From the NCBI RefSeq assembly GCF_009727055.1, contig NC_052350.1, positions 16,847,129 to 16,911,128 on the forward strand: 64,000 nucleotides of DNA, read 5' to 3'. Below, piece by piece: positions 44,061 through 56,300 of this stretch. Made by a program: the position numbers and the translations under genes. The DNA comes from Benincasa hispida. Taxonomy: Eukaryota; Streptophyta; Magnoliopsida; Cucurbitales; Cucurbitaceae. The number at the start of each line of letters is the position of its first letter. Position 1 is the first letter of the stretch. Below the pieces are notes generated by a model. That model was not told the DNA's origin. It saw only the letters and a program-made list of their open reading frames with translations, and did no database searches.

Positions 44061-45670
44061 CAACTTTAGACAAATCCAATCATGTAAACCGTCTAGGAAA
44101 ACATGATTGGGTTCTAGATTCTGGATGCACCTATCACATGACCTCAATGAAACCTTGGTTTAACACCTTTAAAGAAATAGAAGGAGAAATGGTATATATG
44201 GGAAACAACCAAGGCTGTAAAATAGAAGCATTGACTCTATTTCCATGAAACTTATGGATGGAACTATCAAACTTCTTAGGAATGTGAGATATGTTCCATT
44301 ACTTAAGAGAAATCTAATCTCTTTAGGTATGCTAGATGCTATTGGGTGTGAGTACAAGGGTAAAGGAGAAACCCTTCAGGGGCTAAAGGATTCTAAAGTG
44401 ATATTAGTTGGGGAAAAGATAGATGATTTATTTGTGGTCAAAGAAGTTGAAATGATGACAGGGGCATATGTTGCCACTACAAATGAGATCACAGAGGCTG
44501 ATGTATGGCACAAAAGGTTATCTCACATTAGTGCTAAAGGCCTAGAAGTCCTATCTAAACAAGGGATTCTCTCTAAAGGTCTCTCAGAAAATCTAACCTT
44601 TTGTGAACACTGCGTTTTAGGGAAAGCCACAAGGCAAAGTTTCACTAAAACACAACATACCACAAAAGCTATCCTAACTATATACACTCTGGCCTATGGG
44701 ATCCAGCTCCTACACCCAGCCTAAGTGGCTCAAAGTATTTACTTTCTTTTACTGATGACTTCTCTAGAAAAAGTTGGGTTTACTTCCTTAGAACAAAGAC
44801 CAAGTGTTTGATAGGTTTAAGAAATGGAAACTCATGATAGAGAAACAAACTTCTAAAGAAATTAAATACCTAAGAACTGACAATGGACTGGAATTTTGTA
44901 GTGAAGAGTTTAACAAATTCTGTAAAGAAACATGAATTACTAGGCATAAGACTGTTAGATTCACTTCTCAACAAAATAGAGTAGTTGAAAGACTAAATAG
45001 AACAGTCATGGAAAGGGTTAGATGTCTCCTATCAGATGAAATTCTGAGTGAAAAATATTGGACTGAGGCTGCAAGCTACACAGTGTACACTTTAAATAGG
45101 TGTTAACATTCCTCCCTAAATTTTTTTGACTCCTGAAGAAAAATGGACCACACTTCCACCTAACCTAGCAAACCTAAGGGTATTTGGATGTATTGGTTAT
45201 ATTCATCAAAATCAGGGGAAATTAAAATCTAGGGCAGTAAAGTGTATGTTTGTAGGATTTTCTGAAGGAGTAAAAGGATTCAAGATATGGAATCCTATTG
45301 AGAAAATGTTTGTTATAAGCAGAGATATCACTTTCAGAGAGAAAGAAATGCTTATGCAAAAAGAAAAGACATCTTATGAAGTTCCTAATAGCCTTAATAC
45401 AGCTAGGATTGAGGTGAAGACATCTAAAGTTTCTTCCACTAACCAAAACCCTCCTATTGATTTAGAAGAAGAAGAGAAGGATGTCTTAAATGAGAATATA
45501 GGGAATACTGAAGTTGTACCTGATTTAAGTCAGTATTCCTTAGCTAGAGATGGACAAAGAAGAGTGATAGTTCCTCCAGCTAGGTATACTGAAACTAACT
45601 ATATGAACCTAGTTTTAAATGCCACAATAGCTCCTAATGACCAAGAACCAACCACTTTTGAAGAGTCAGT
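44061..45670 (+). pseudogene. Element B protease and integrase, frame broken
   Basis: The protease keeps its catalytic motif (WVLDSGCTYHM, 44108-44140). GAG-pre-integrase follows: VRYVPLLKRNLISLGMLD near 44285, WHKRLSHISAKGL at 44509-44547 and CEHCVLGKATRQSF near 44610. The integrase core shows DDFSRKSWVYF (44755-44785), then TDNGLEFCSEEF (44878-44913), a TGA at about 44934, and NRVVERLNRTVMERVRCLLS (44977-45035). The C-terminal integrase part with LANLRVFGCIGY and CMFVGFSEGVKGFK runs from 45126 in an open frame that extends through a variable linker. Confidence 0.85.
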
Positions 45671-47150
45671 GAACTGCCCTAATGCTAGGTCTTGGATTCA
45701 AGCTATGTATGAAGAGATGGAGTCACTCACTATCCTGGACCCTAGCTCCTCTTCCTAAAGGGTGTAAACCTATAGCCTTTGAATGGATATATAAACTAAA
45801 AGAAGGTTCTACCAAAGAAGAAAAGCCTAGGTACAAGGCAAGGTTAGTGGCTAAAGGGTTAATCAGAGGGAAGGAATAGACTATACTAAAATTTTTTCAC
45901 CAGTAGTAAAACAAACCTCTATTAGGCTACTTTTATCTCTAGTTGCTCAGTACAATCTAGAACTAGATCAACTAAATGTTAAAACTACCTTCCTACATAG
46001 AAACTTAGATGAGGTTATCTATATGGTTTAATCTAAAGGGTTTGAGAAAAAAGGAAAGGAAGACCTATATTGTCTCCTAAATAAGTCAATATATGGTCTA
46101 AAACAATCCCCTAGATGCTGGTACAGAAGGTTTAATGACTACATAGAGAGTATTGGATTTCAAATAAGTTACTATGATATTTGTTCTTATATTAATTCTT
46201 CTACCTATAAGGACAACGTTTATTTATTACTCTATGTTGATGATATGTTACTAGCAAGAAAATCTAAGGAGGATTTAACTCATGTAAAAAAATCTCTTAA
46301 AGAGAGAATTTGACATGAAGGACTTGGGTCAGTCTAGAAAGATCCTTGGGATTGATATTCAAAAGGACAGAACTTCCTCAACTCTAACCATTAGCCAATT
46401 AAACTACTGTGAACAAGTAATCAACAGATTTAATATGACTATGCAAAACCAGTCACCATACCAATTGCTACTCATTTTAAACTTTCCTCAGAAAACTCAC
46501 CAAAAGAAACAGACATAGAACATTTGACTCAAATGCAATCAATTCCTTATAATCAAGCAGTAGGGAGTCTAATGTGCTTAATGATATCTACTAGACCAGA
46601 CCTCTCATACAGCACTAGTCTAGTCAGTAAATACATGTCTAACCCTGGAAAAAGACATTGGGAAGCAACAAAATGGATTTTAACATATCAAAGTACTATT
46701 GAATCAAATTTAGAGCTATATAGATATGTTGATTCAAATTTTGCAGGTGACCAAGACAAAAGAAGATCACTAACAGGTTATCTATTCTTATTTCTAATTT
46801 GTTATGTTGGAAAGCAAATTTATAGTCAATCACAGCATTGTCAACCACAGAAGTAGAGTACATGGCTTTATCAAAAGCAATAAAGGAAGCACTGTGGTTA
46901 AAATGATTGGTGAAAGAATTTGATATTAATCAAACAGTAATAAAAATTTACTGTGATAACCAAAGTGTCATTCACCTTTCCAAAAACCCTCAGTATCATT
47001 CAAGGACTAAACACATAGACATCAAGTATCATTTTGTGAGAGATAATAGAGAAAGGAGAAGTAGAGGTGCTAAAAGTTCATACCACCGAAAATGCAGCCG
47101 ACATGCTTACCAAACCTGTGAATAAACTCAAGCTTGCAAACTGTCTTGGT
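45671..47150 (+). pseudogene. Element B reverse transcriptase and RNase H, frame broken
   Basis: RT starts with ARSWIQAMYEEMESL (45685-45728). After a frameshift FEWIYKLKEG and RYKARLVAKGL (45779-45860) follow, then YGLKQSPRCWYRRF (46093-46130) and the catalytic LYVDDM box (46230-46250). MKDLGQSRKILGIDIQKD (46315) and the RNase H blocks GSLMCLMISTRPDLSYSTS (46564), YVDSNFAGDQDKRRSLTGY (46725) and YCDNQSVIHLSKNPQYHSRT (46951) are readable, with stops near 46030, 46519, 46855 and 46905. RT and RNase H motifs are thus conserved but not expressible as one protein. Confidence 0.85.
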
Positions 47151-47242
47151 CAAATCGGGTTTCTGCTTCCTGAAAAAGGGTGAAGACATGTTAAATCCGG
47201 AAGGAGAAGAACTTGCATGTTGAGCTTAAGGTGGAGATCATT

Positions 47243-47960
47243 TGAAGAATATAAGCTCAAACATTCAACATTCAAGAACTATTTCACATTTCTTTAACTT
47301 TTACAGTTAGTTATTGTAACTACTTGTATTAGAAATTAGTATAAAGACTTATCATTTACAAATTTTGTAGATACAACATACATAGCTTCTAGAAGAACTT
47401 GAAAATCTGTAAAAGAAAGAATCTGTGACTTAGCTCTTAATAAAAACTCTCTCCTTCCCGTGGATGTAGGCTTCAATAAGTCGAACCACGTATATCGTTT
47501 TGCATCTCCTTCTCTTTTTCCCATCGTCTACATGATTGTAAGGTTTCTCTTCATTTTCTTCTTCCATCGTCTACACGATTGCATGTTTCTTTCATCGTTT
47601 ACTAAAAGCAGTCGCACAAATCAAACAAGAAGACATTAGGGTTAGAAGAATTGTAAGGAATTCAAAAGGCAGAAAACGAGGAAACAAGAGAGCAAAAGAG
47701 AGAGAAAGAAAATTAATTCTAAATTAATCACTCATCAGAAAAGGTTTTTTCCTTTCATTTCCATCAAACAAAGAGCAGTGGTTCAAACCACGTGTAAAGC
47801 ATCAGCTGAAAAATCGTAGGCGTTTAATAGCCAAGTTTTCTATCAAACCAAAGTAATTTTGGGGCAAAAATAGGGCTCACGTTAGGATAAGCAAAAAAAG
47901 GCCATACGAGTTTTCATCATCTGGGTTGAATTCAACAAATATAAAGAAATAGGCATAACA
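47243..47960 (+). repeat. 3' LTR of element B
   Basis: Starts TGAAGAATATAAGCTC after the polypurine stretch and ends GGCATAACA, followed by the GAAAC duplication. Confidence 0.93.
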
Positions 47961-47965
47961 GAAAC

Positions 47966-49459
47966 TAAAACTAGCTTGTTAAAATAACTTTCAACCTCAT
48001 TTCTTTTTATTTTTCTTTTCTCAATCTCTAAAACCAAAGAAATTAATTAGAGAAAATATTTTAACAGAAGAGCAGTGATTTTCAAGTGCGAGATTTAGTT
48101 AGTTTGTGATAAAGTTTTGACTGGGGGAGGGGGGGTGAATTGCAAAATAGGGTCGACTAAATGAAAAGGAAACGGAAGGATTCTAGCCATGGATGTTGAC
48201 AAAATGGAAATTAGAGAGATTTCTTATAAGACTAATAAAAGCAAGGGTGAAGAAAATAGCTATGGAGGCTGACAAATACATTTTCTTTTTCAAAATGCTT
48301 ATTCAAGGAACAATGGTGGAGAATCAGAATTCCCCCCCTTTTTTTTTTTAGAAGAAAACGACAAAGAAGAAGATAGAGAAGGAAAGGATGTGAGAAGGTG
48401 AACAAGAGAGGATAGAGAAATAAATTTTTTATTTTTTAAATTTAAATATGCCATTCTTAGTATTTGAAATAATAAAGAAAATACCTAATAAATGTAGAAA
48501 ATGATGACAGGAATGACCAAATTGAAATCATAGGGACCAATTGCTCCTTTACCTAAAAGCTGAGAGACTAAAAAGGTAGTTTCTCTACTAAAAATCAAAT
48601 GTTAAATGTATTTTATCTCTCCAATTAAAAATAAGAAAAAAATTATATTAAATATATTTTCTCTCTCTAATAAAAAATAAAAAAATATATTAAATACATT
48701 TTCTCTCTTCATTATAAGGATATAAATAGGAAAATATATATATAAAAATTGGACATAGGGTAAAATTATCCAAAATAATATTAAAAACATTTCTTTAAAA
48801 AATTTCAAATTTAAAGACATGGTTGAAATATATACCCTAGAGGATGTTTTATATAAAAATCTCAAAAGAATATTTCATCATAATCAAAAGGAAGTCCATG
48901 AATGGAATATATTTTAGACGTAGGCCCATTTTAATAGAAAATGATGGGTTACGTCGATGTGGCTACGTAAATGACCCATTAAATGATGGTTGGTCCATCA
49001 CGGTACTTGATCCTTTTGGACAAAATAGATGTTTTGTGACCCAACAGGCCAACACCATATGCAGATTTTTGTGTTTTGAATATTTTAGCTTCTATTTAGC
49101 AAATTAAAATGGTTAGAATTCCTTGAATTTATTATTTGAGGAGAACTTGAAATAATGTTCTCGAGATCTAATTTATATTCATTTAGATAGATGACATATA
49201 TAAATCCTCTAATCTTAGTGGTACATCTCTAATCGGTATTATCTTTTTCGTTTTTTTTAAATAAAATTGCTCTCTAACTTCGTTCGTGAATATATCTAAC
49301 ACATTATTAGTGAATTATGTATATCTTTATATCAATTTTTTTTATACTATTTATGTTTTCTTACTTTCTTTAATTATAACGAAAATTAAAGAAAATGATA
49401 ATTGTTCTTTTTGTTCTTATTGTTTTATCTTTAGGGTTTAAAAGGATAAGAAATGTCAT
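47966..49459. other. Intergenic sequence, nothing recognised
   Basis: AT-rich. A poly-G/T stretch (GGGGGAGGGGGGG) is at 48123-48135. A phrase near 48940-49040 (CCCATTAAATGATGGTTGGT and neighbours) is not low-complexity, but shows no known domain. Confidence 0.5.
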
Positions 49460-49755
49460 TGGACAAATTGCAAAAATTACTCCTGAAGTATGTTGTTAGT
49501 TGCAATTAAACCCTCAAGCTTTCAATTTTAAAAATTGGCCCTTCAACTTCTACAAGTGTTGGACCTTCATGCTTATAGTAATTGTAGAAATTGGACCATA
49601 AATAACAAAAATTGATCCCTCAAACTTATAAAAAATATTATACAATTTATACAATTATGTAAGTTTGAAGGTTCAATTTGACCCGATTTTAACACTTATA
49701 TAAGTTTGAGGACTCAACTTTTAAAATTTGACCTCTTACTAACTAAGAGGTCCAT
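49460..49755. repeat. Partial copy of the 12786-13212 foldback family
   Basis: Shares the AAATTGCAAAAATTACTCC start, TTAAACCCTCAAGCTTTCAA and AAGTTTGAGGACTCAA sentences in opposite orientations. Shorter, and one end missing. Confidence 0.5.
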
Positions 49756-52539
49756 GATTTGAATTCTTTTATTTTCTATTGTACTCAAATAAGTGAAGTA
49801 GAATGTTAAAGTATTTGAGATATATATATTTGTTAAATTTACCATGACCCATAAAATTAAAATTCGGGGTGATTTGAATGATTTAACAATATATTCTATT
49901 AGAAATTAGTTTATAAGTTTAAGATGCAAAAGCTAATCAACTTTACTCATATGCTCTATTTATTTATGAAAATAATGATAATAATAATTCACCTCCTTGT
50001 AAACATACATATAATATACTTTTTATTTGAAAATTAAATAATTTTTTGTAAATTTAAAACACGGTCGTCCACCCACCATACAAATATTTTATGTTATTGG
50101 AAAACATTGTTGCTCCCAAAAAACGACACATGCTTTACGCTACTTCCATAATTTTGTATTTTTCATTTCACTTTATAATCTTTTCGAACTCATACAATTG
50201 AAAAACCCGAAACATAACAAAAATATTTTTCGAATTTACAAAATAAAATAAAGGAATTACGAAAAACAAATATTAATTTCTCTCGATATACCTAGATCAG
50301 AAAATAAATTAAAGAAAAGGCAAATTAATTAGTACACAGCTGGCAAGCAACAGTAATGACACCAAATAAAATATTATTAAATTTTATAAATATAATTTTG
50401 GAGCGGCAAGAGGTCGGCCCACTAAGGTTTTATACTACAGAGAAAGTATAATTAGCGACATTCATGGATTTATTTAATTAATTTTGTCCGCATTCGTTAT
50501 TCCTTCTCAAACGTATCTAGCCATCTTAATCCACCATTTCATTTGTTCTTTTTTTTTTTTTTTTAATTTAATCAGATCCAATTAATAATACCACACAAAA
50601 TCTTCGTTCTAAATCTTGTTTTGGTGGATAATTTTAATTTGCCAATGTCGATTCTTATGCAAATGCAACTAATTATCTTTATTCAGAATAACTTTTTTAA
50701 AAGTGATAATATAATCAAAGCAATCTCTTCTTTAAGTTAAGTGTTTGTTATTTGTGCAAATGGCATCTTCCTTTTAAGCCATGGTTTCATTACACCATTG
50801 TTTTAATTTAAGGTATATTCTCATTTGAACTCAATAGTACATTATAACTAGGCCTTAACAAGTTTCAATGCATGAATCTGCCAAATATATATTACTCTTC
50901 AAATTATGTGTAAGAAAATTTAATATTGTAAAGATCTAACTGCCGAAAAAATTAGATAGTAAAAAAGGGATATATATAACAAATAACACATGTTTTTACA
51001 TATATAATGATTCTAATGATTAATTTTTATTGATCTTTGTCTTAGCTTAATCTATGAACAACCATTCTAGCAACGGCTGATATTACATTTGACCTAATGT
51101 GTGCTTAAAAGTTAAAAGTGCTTTATGTGAAAGTTTGCATTCTAATAAAGACGTTTTGTTAATAATTATATTCCAAATAATCTCCTCCCCAATAACATTA
51201 CATCTTCATTAATATCATCATTTTAAGTAAATGATAGTAGTATAAGTAAATGACTCCTTGTAAAATATGTGTTTACAATCCATATGTTCATTCGGAACCA
51301 TATAGCAAAATTTAAAAAGTTGCATTTGTCTTGAAACAAAACATAATTTGTTTGTTTGTTTGTTTTTTTTCTAAATTAAACAAGATTCAATTTCATTAAT
51401 ATTAAAAAGAATACTTTATTACGTACGTAAGAAATATATAGAGAAGACAGTAATTAGAAATTAGAAAAGCAGTCCAATTTAAAGTAATGGGTCAACAATT
51501 TTCTTCATTTTCCCATTATATTAAAAAAAATTATTATTGTTGACGTGGTAGTAATATTTGAATCTAATATATGGGAGATTTTTCTTTGAAGCCCATATTA
51601 TCACAAAAAACCATATTGAAAATTAGAAAACAACTAATTCCACAAGCTTAAAAACAAAAACACATTTGAAATTGAATTATTCAACCCACATCAATTGGAA
51701 AGGCAACAAATATATAGCATGTGATATTGGAAGGACTATTGAAAAAGAGAGGAAAATAATTAGTAATAGAGACATAACAAGAACAAGTAGTGAAGAAGTA
51801 TCAATGCTTCATTAAGATTCAAGAACAAATTAATGAAACCATTATGCCAAATCCCAACAGAAAGTAAGGAGTGATAAAGAAAAACTTGGTTACGAGAACC
51901 GAAGGTTAGGCCAATTTGAAGCTACTCGTATTATTCATCAAAAAATCATAAGTTTGAATTTTTTTAAAAAATACGAATATAAATCTTTATCAAAATTTAG
52001 ACACACCCAACAAACACAATTTTTTCTCCAACATGCATTAACACTCTCCTCTCCTCAACATTGGATTTGGGCAAATCTATGAACACACTCAACACCCCTT
52101 CTTTCCCAAGTAAATGCCTTCTTTAGGAAACCCACAAAAAAACACCACATTCAATTTTCCACTCTCATCCATACACGCAATGCCTCAAAATACACAATTT
52201 ACTTTCACCAATTTTCACCCTCAAAAACAAATTCCCAATCCAATTATATGCGTAAATTAAATAATGCACTTCAAAATTTCGAACCAACGAAATTCTAAAG
52301 AGAGCATTAATGTCTTAACTTATATTTTGTACATAAAACTCAGAAAATGTTTCCAAATTATCACTACATTAACTTCAATTTAGCTACAAATATGTGCACG
52401 AAAGAAAAAAAGGAAAAAAAAAAAAAAAAAAAAAAGCCCATAACTTTCTCCATCCACATTCATCATACGAATGTTGGCCAAAAAAGAAAATAAATAAATA
52501 AAAAAAGGGAGATTAATTATAATTAAAATTTGGATTTTT
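49756..52539. other. Intergenic AT-rich sequence 3' of the IBH1-like gene
   Basis: No exon-like frame or element end recognised. Poly-T at 50551-50564, poly-A at 52411-52434. Confidence 0.5.
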
Positions 52540-53106
52540 TCATGATGATGATGATGATGATGGATTGTATGCAGTTGCAAGACACCTCATTACATCAACT
52601 TGAGCTTGAAGAGCCGATATATAATCTAGGGTTTCTTCGATCAACGAAATTTCATCCATAAATTCACCTCCCGGAACCAAACCACGTAGCACTTTTGTTC
52701 TTTTTAGCACCAATCTTTTTGCAACCGACTCCGCCGCCATGGCTTTCATACATTTATTCCTCCGCCGCCGCACACGGCGGCTTCTTTTCAGAATCATCCC
52801 ACTACTCCATGAGCTTCGTGTCATTTTTGAATTGCTGATTTGTTTCACCCTCTCGCATACGGCCCGCCCTAGTACGCCGTCGGCAACTCGACGGCTTCGG
52901 TTATCAACGGAGGAACTGGCGATTACCGCTCGGCTCCACCGGGTGGCGCAGTTTCGAGAGGAGGCTAAAGCTATGTCTGCAGATAATTTAATGGCGGTTT
53001 TTCTCTCGATGACCGTCATGTTTTCGTTGGAGGAGGTTGTGTATATTTGAAGACCCGTCATCCATTTCTTCAAAAATTCTCGTTTTAACGAACTGGGGTT
53101 TCGCAT
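52540..53106 (-). CDS. IBH1-like atypical HLH transcription regulator
   Basis: One uninterrupted frame of 188 residues. The N-terminus has SLKREFLKKWMTGLQIY (6-22), the first helix region typical of IBH1/IBH1-like proteins. The middle has a serine/arginine-rich stretch with RRVRRRRNK. The C-terminus (129-176) is the HLH: KRTKVLRGLVPGGEFMDEIS with LIEETLDYISALQAQVDVM. The basic DNA-contact glutamate of true bHLH factors is absent. In Arabidopsis and rice these proteins bind other HLH factors (ACE, PRE and ILI types) and restrain cell elongation downstream of brassinosteroid and gibberellin; they act in the nucleus. The protein ends in six serines encoded by a TCA repeat. The length is near the family's usual size and the coding part is intronless, as in relatives. 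Likely functional. Confidence 0.92.
   Translation of the reverse strand: MRNPSSLKREFLKKWMTGLQIYTTSSNENMTVIERKTAIKLSADIALASSRNCATRWSRAVIASSSVDNRSRRVADGVLGRAVCERVKQISNSKMTRSSWSSGMILKRSRRVRRRRNKCMKAMAAESVAKRLVLKRTKVLRGLVPGGEFMDEISLIEETLDYISALQAQVDVMRCLATAYNPSSSSSS
52541..52562. repeat. (ATG/CAT)n microsatellite in the IBH1-like coding end
   Basis: Seven ATG-type units on the plus strand encode the C-terminal serine run on the minus strand; length changes would add or remove serines without shifting the frame. Confidence 0.9.
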
Positions 53107-53107
53107 T

Positions 53108-53246
53108 CTGATATCATAATAATATAATTAAAAAAAACACATACACACAAACACAATTGTGTAAATCTTGAGAGAATTTAATGGGTTGTGCATAAAAAAA
53201 AATGAATTATATGATGGGAAAATGGAAAAAAAAAAATTGAACATAC
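53108..53246 (-). other. Probable 5' UTR intron of the IBH1-like gene
   Basis: Minus strand: donor CCAG-GTATGT (GT at 53246-53245), then a T-rich tract and acceptor ATATCAG (AG at 53109-53108), one base before the ATG at 53106. 139 bp. Inferred from splice signals alone. Confidence 0.5.
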
Positions 53247-53370
53247 CTGGGAAATGTGTGGTTTAATGAGAGAAGAGGATAAAAAGAAGAAAATTTAAGT
53301 GTTAAAAATGAGAAAGAAAGGGATTAGTTGTGGGAAGACAGAAGCAGAAGATTTTAGAGATCCAAGAGAG

Positions 53371-53376
53371 TTTATA
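53371..53376 (-). promoter_or_regulatory. TATA box of the IBH1-like gene
   Basis: TATAAA on the minus strand in a CT-rich context (TCTCTCTCTATAAACTCTC). Transcription would start near 53345, ahead of the presumed 5' UTR intron. Confidence 0.6.
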
Positions 53377-56300
53377 GAGAGAGAGATAGAAGAATGTGCA
53401 CAAACCAATTGATGTGCTTAAAGGAGGGCAATGGTGGGCCAATTTAGAGCGAGACACAGCACATGCAAGCACATGGAGTTAATGTCCCACCACCAAACCC
53501 TAAAGGGTAATATATCAAAATTTTCAAAAAAAAAAAAAAAAAAAAGTTAGAAATAAAGAAAAAAGAAAAAGAAATAAAAACTAAAAAGATTGGTGATTAA
53601 TTAAAGGAAGGTGGTGCCATTAGTCTCATTCAATTCTCTCATTAACCCTTTAATTAACCTTTTCCTAATTCACTATGCATTTCTCTTTTTTCTTCCTTCA
53701 CTCACAATATATTGACTAATCTAATGTTCGTCCTTTTTAATATCCACCCTAAGTAGATTTATGTCGTTTTCTTCTTTTTGAATTTAGTTAATGTATTGTG
53801 CTAAAAGGAATTTAGTTCATCTAAATCCATTGGCAATTAAAAAGTTCAGTAATTAATTCAAAATTGGTCAACTCTCCAAATCTTAACTCCACTTTTATTT
53901 ATAACGACCTTCATATCTCTTTACCCTTCAACTAAAATTCAATAATATCTCATTTATTAGTTATAATCAATAAAAACTAGAACATAGATACAACTATTAT
54001 GTGGCATAGGGGTTATATCCCATATGCAACTTCACATTAAGTAAATACCGTTTATATGAATAGCTCTTAACGTTACATCTCTTTTGAAATTAAGAAACTT
54101 TTATCATACAAATAATGTGATTTTTAGCGTTGGGAGTAAATTATTAAAATGTATGTCAATATATAAAAATTGAACTTTTGAGATTAGTTATTAACAAAAG
54201 GAGAGGGTTGTAAGAAGATTAAAGTATACTCTAATGAATAAATAAATAAATGAAAATAATAAAAGCTTAGTGATGATAAATGAAAATGAAATAAAGGTGA
54301 ATAGTATAATAAAAAGAAACGGAAAGGGTGTAAGTGGGGATGAGTAGTAGAAACAAGGAAGCTTAATAAGTGGTGAGATTAAGCTTGTTCGTCAAAGTGA
54401 AGGCTGTTGTGGCACTGTTCGGAAGGTTAGCTGACGAGCGAAATACCAAATAAGTTATGACCAAAACTGTCAAATCATCATATCCAAATATATATATATA
54501 TAAGAAAATAAATATATGAGAAAAGTACATCAATATTTTTACTCTGTACGATATAGATTTGGATTGAATTTTCAACTTATTTGGAATAGATTGAATTTAA
54601 ATAATTGAAAATTTTATGGATTGAATTGATCATGAGTTCACCTAAAATAATTCAAACCAACGTCAACCAACTCGAACTTATTATGAATTTTAAAATGTTT
54701 GTTCTTTTTTATTTATTATACAATTATATATACATATAGTTATTTTAATTTTATTTACTTTTATAATTTTCTTTTGATAATTTATTCTCTAACAAATCAT
54801 AAATTAAACTATCTACATTTTAATCAAGCACTCAAACTCACAATATTTCTCACAAATCAAATTGATATATATGTACATATATTTATGCTCAAACAATCAT
54901 GTCAATCAGATTGATAGTATTGACTCCGTGGATAAAGCACTCAATTTTTATTTTAAACCATCGTTTATGAGCTTATCTCCCACTTTTGAAATTATTAGAC
55001 GAAAAATATAAATGATAATAAGGTTTGAAAAAAGCTTGGTGCAGTCGATTCAAGTGTCCATTTTAAAATTTATTTCTTTTATTAATAAGATGGGTATAGT
55101 CCCGACTATACCCAAGTGTTGCGCTTAGGTTCTGGCAGTTGTCATTTATATATATTTTTAAAGAATGTTTTAATATCTTAATCAAATTTTCTTAATAATA
55201 CAGGAATGATAAATAAGTTCCAAAATCTCTATTTATGATTAGAAATTTGGCCAATGTTTTGAAAGCATTTTGTTAAAGTATTATAAACCTAAATCAAAGC
55301 ATTTCTAATGACACACCTAATTAATTTTGGACTTTCAACACGACAATATTGAATTAATTTTGCAGTACGTAGACGCCATATTCATAAGCTTTTGCTGCAC
55401 AGATTTAATAAAATTTTACTATTAATTTGTTTGACTCGTATGTTGAATTGATTTGAGAAAAAAAACATTTTTTAAAAAAAAACATTTTATTAACTATTTT
55501 TGATAAAAAAAAAAATGATTAAAATATACTTAAAAAACCTATCTTGAAGGGTTGATAAACACTCCAATATCTTTCAAAATAACTTATTTTTTAAATTAAA
55601 CACATAAAAATATATTTCAAATACACTCATACTCTCAACTAGTAAATGAGAAGTTAGAGTCAAAATAACTCATACTAGTTAACTAAATATCATTTATATG
55701 ACTAAGTGTATGTTTAAGAATAATTTTTAAATTGTCAAAATCATTTTTGTCATTTTCAAAATTACTCTAAAATAGACTTTTAATAACTTAAAATTAATTT
55801 AACATTAAAATTTATACTCTTAAATACAATGTTGATACTATTAAAATAGTTTCGAATGATTAAAAGCATGTTTTATAATGAATCTGAAAATGATAAATTG
55901 ATTTTAACCATTTTAGAATCACTCTCGAATATGCGTTAATATTATTTAACAAGCATCATTTAAAAGGAAAAAAAAAAAACAAACAAAAAAGTAAAAACCG
56001 ACGAGACTCAAATCACAATGATCATTGAGAGATCAAAAAGAGGTTGGCGTGACTTAAACATATCCATGGAAACTCAACTACAGGCATGATATTAGAAGGA
56101 AAAAAAAATCATCGATCACTTTATGATTTTGGTTACTTTATGATCTATACACACCATCTTCCTTTTCTTATTCTTTTGACTCGAAAGCTTTTACCGTGGT
56201 TAATTATAGGAATTAGAACCGACCTTCCCTTTCAAAATCAAATCAATCAGTAATTAATTTAATTAAAGAGATAAGAGCCCCACCTCCATAAACCCACATG

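Larger units (their letters stand above)
42398..47960 (+). mobile_element. Full-length, non-functional Ty1/copia retrotransposon (element B)
   Basis: 5.56 kb. The 5' LTR (42398-43154, 757 bp) and 3' LTR (47243-47960, 718 bp) are highly similar. GAAAC flanks the element on both sides (42393-42397 and 47961-47965). A PBS (TGGTATTAGAAC, 43158-43169) and a polypurine tract (AAGGTGGAGATC, 47228-47239) are in place. The order gag, protease, integrase, RT, RNase H is that of Ty1/copia; the gag and protease wording is Tork/Tnt1-like. About a dozen stops and frameshifts break the polyprotein. The LTRs are more alike than those of element A, so this insertion looks younger. Confidence 0.95.

Noticed and set aside
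52380..52580. Polyhistidine-containing minus-strand frame
   Set aside because: Another frame of the trinucleotide repeat that encodes the serine tail of the IBH1-like protein.
52739..53050. 103-residue plus-strand frame
   Set aside because: Antisense shadow of the IBH1-like gene.
54363..54575. 70-residue minus-strand frame (LTVLVITYLVFRSSANLPNS region)
   Set aside because: Short, AT-rich, no family resemblance, no splice-supported extension; could be an exon but I cannot support it.
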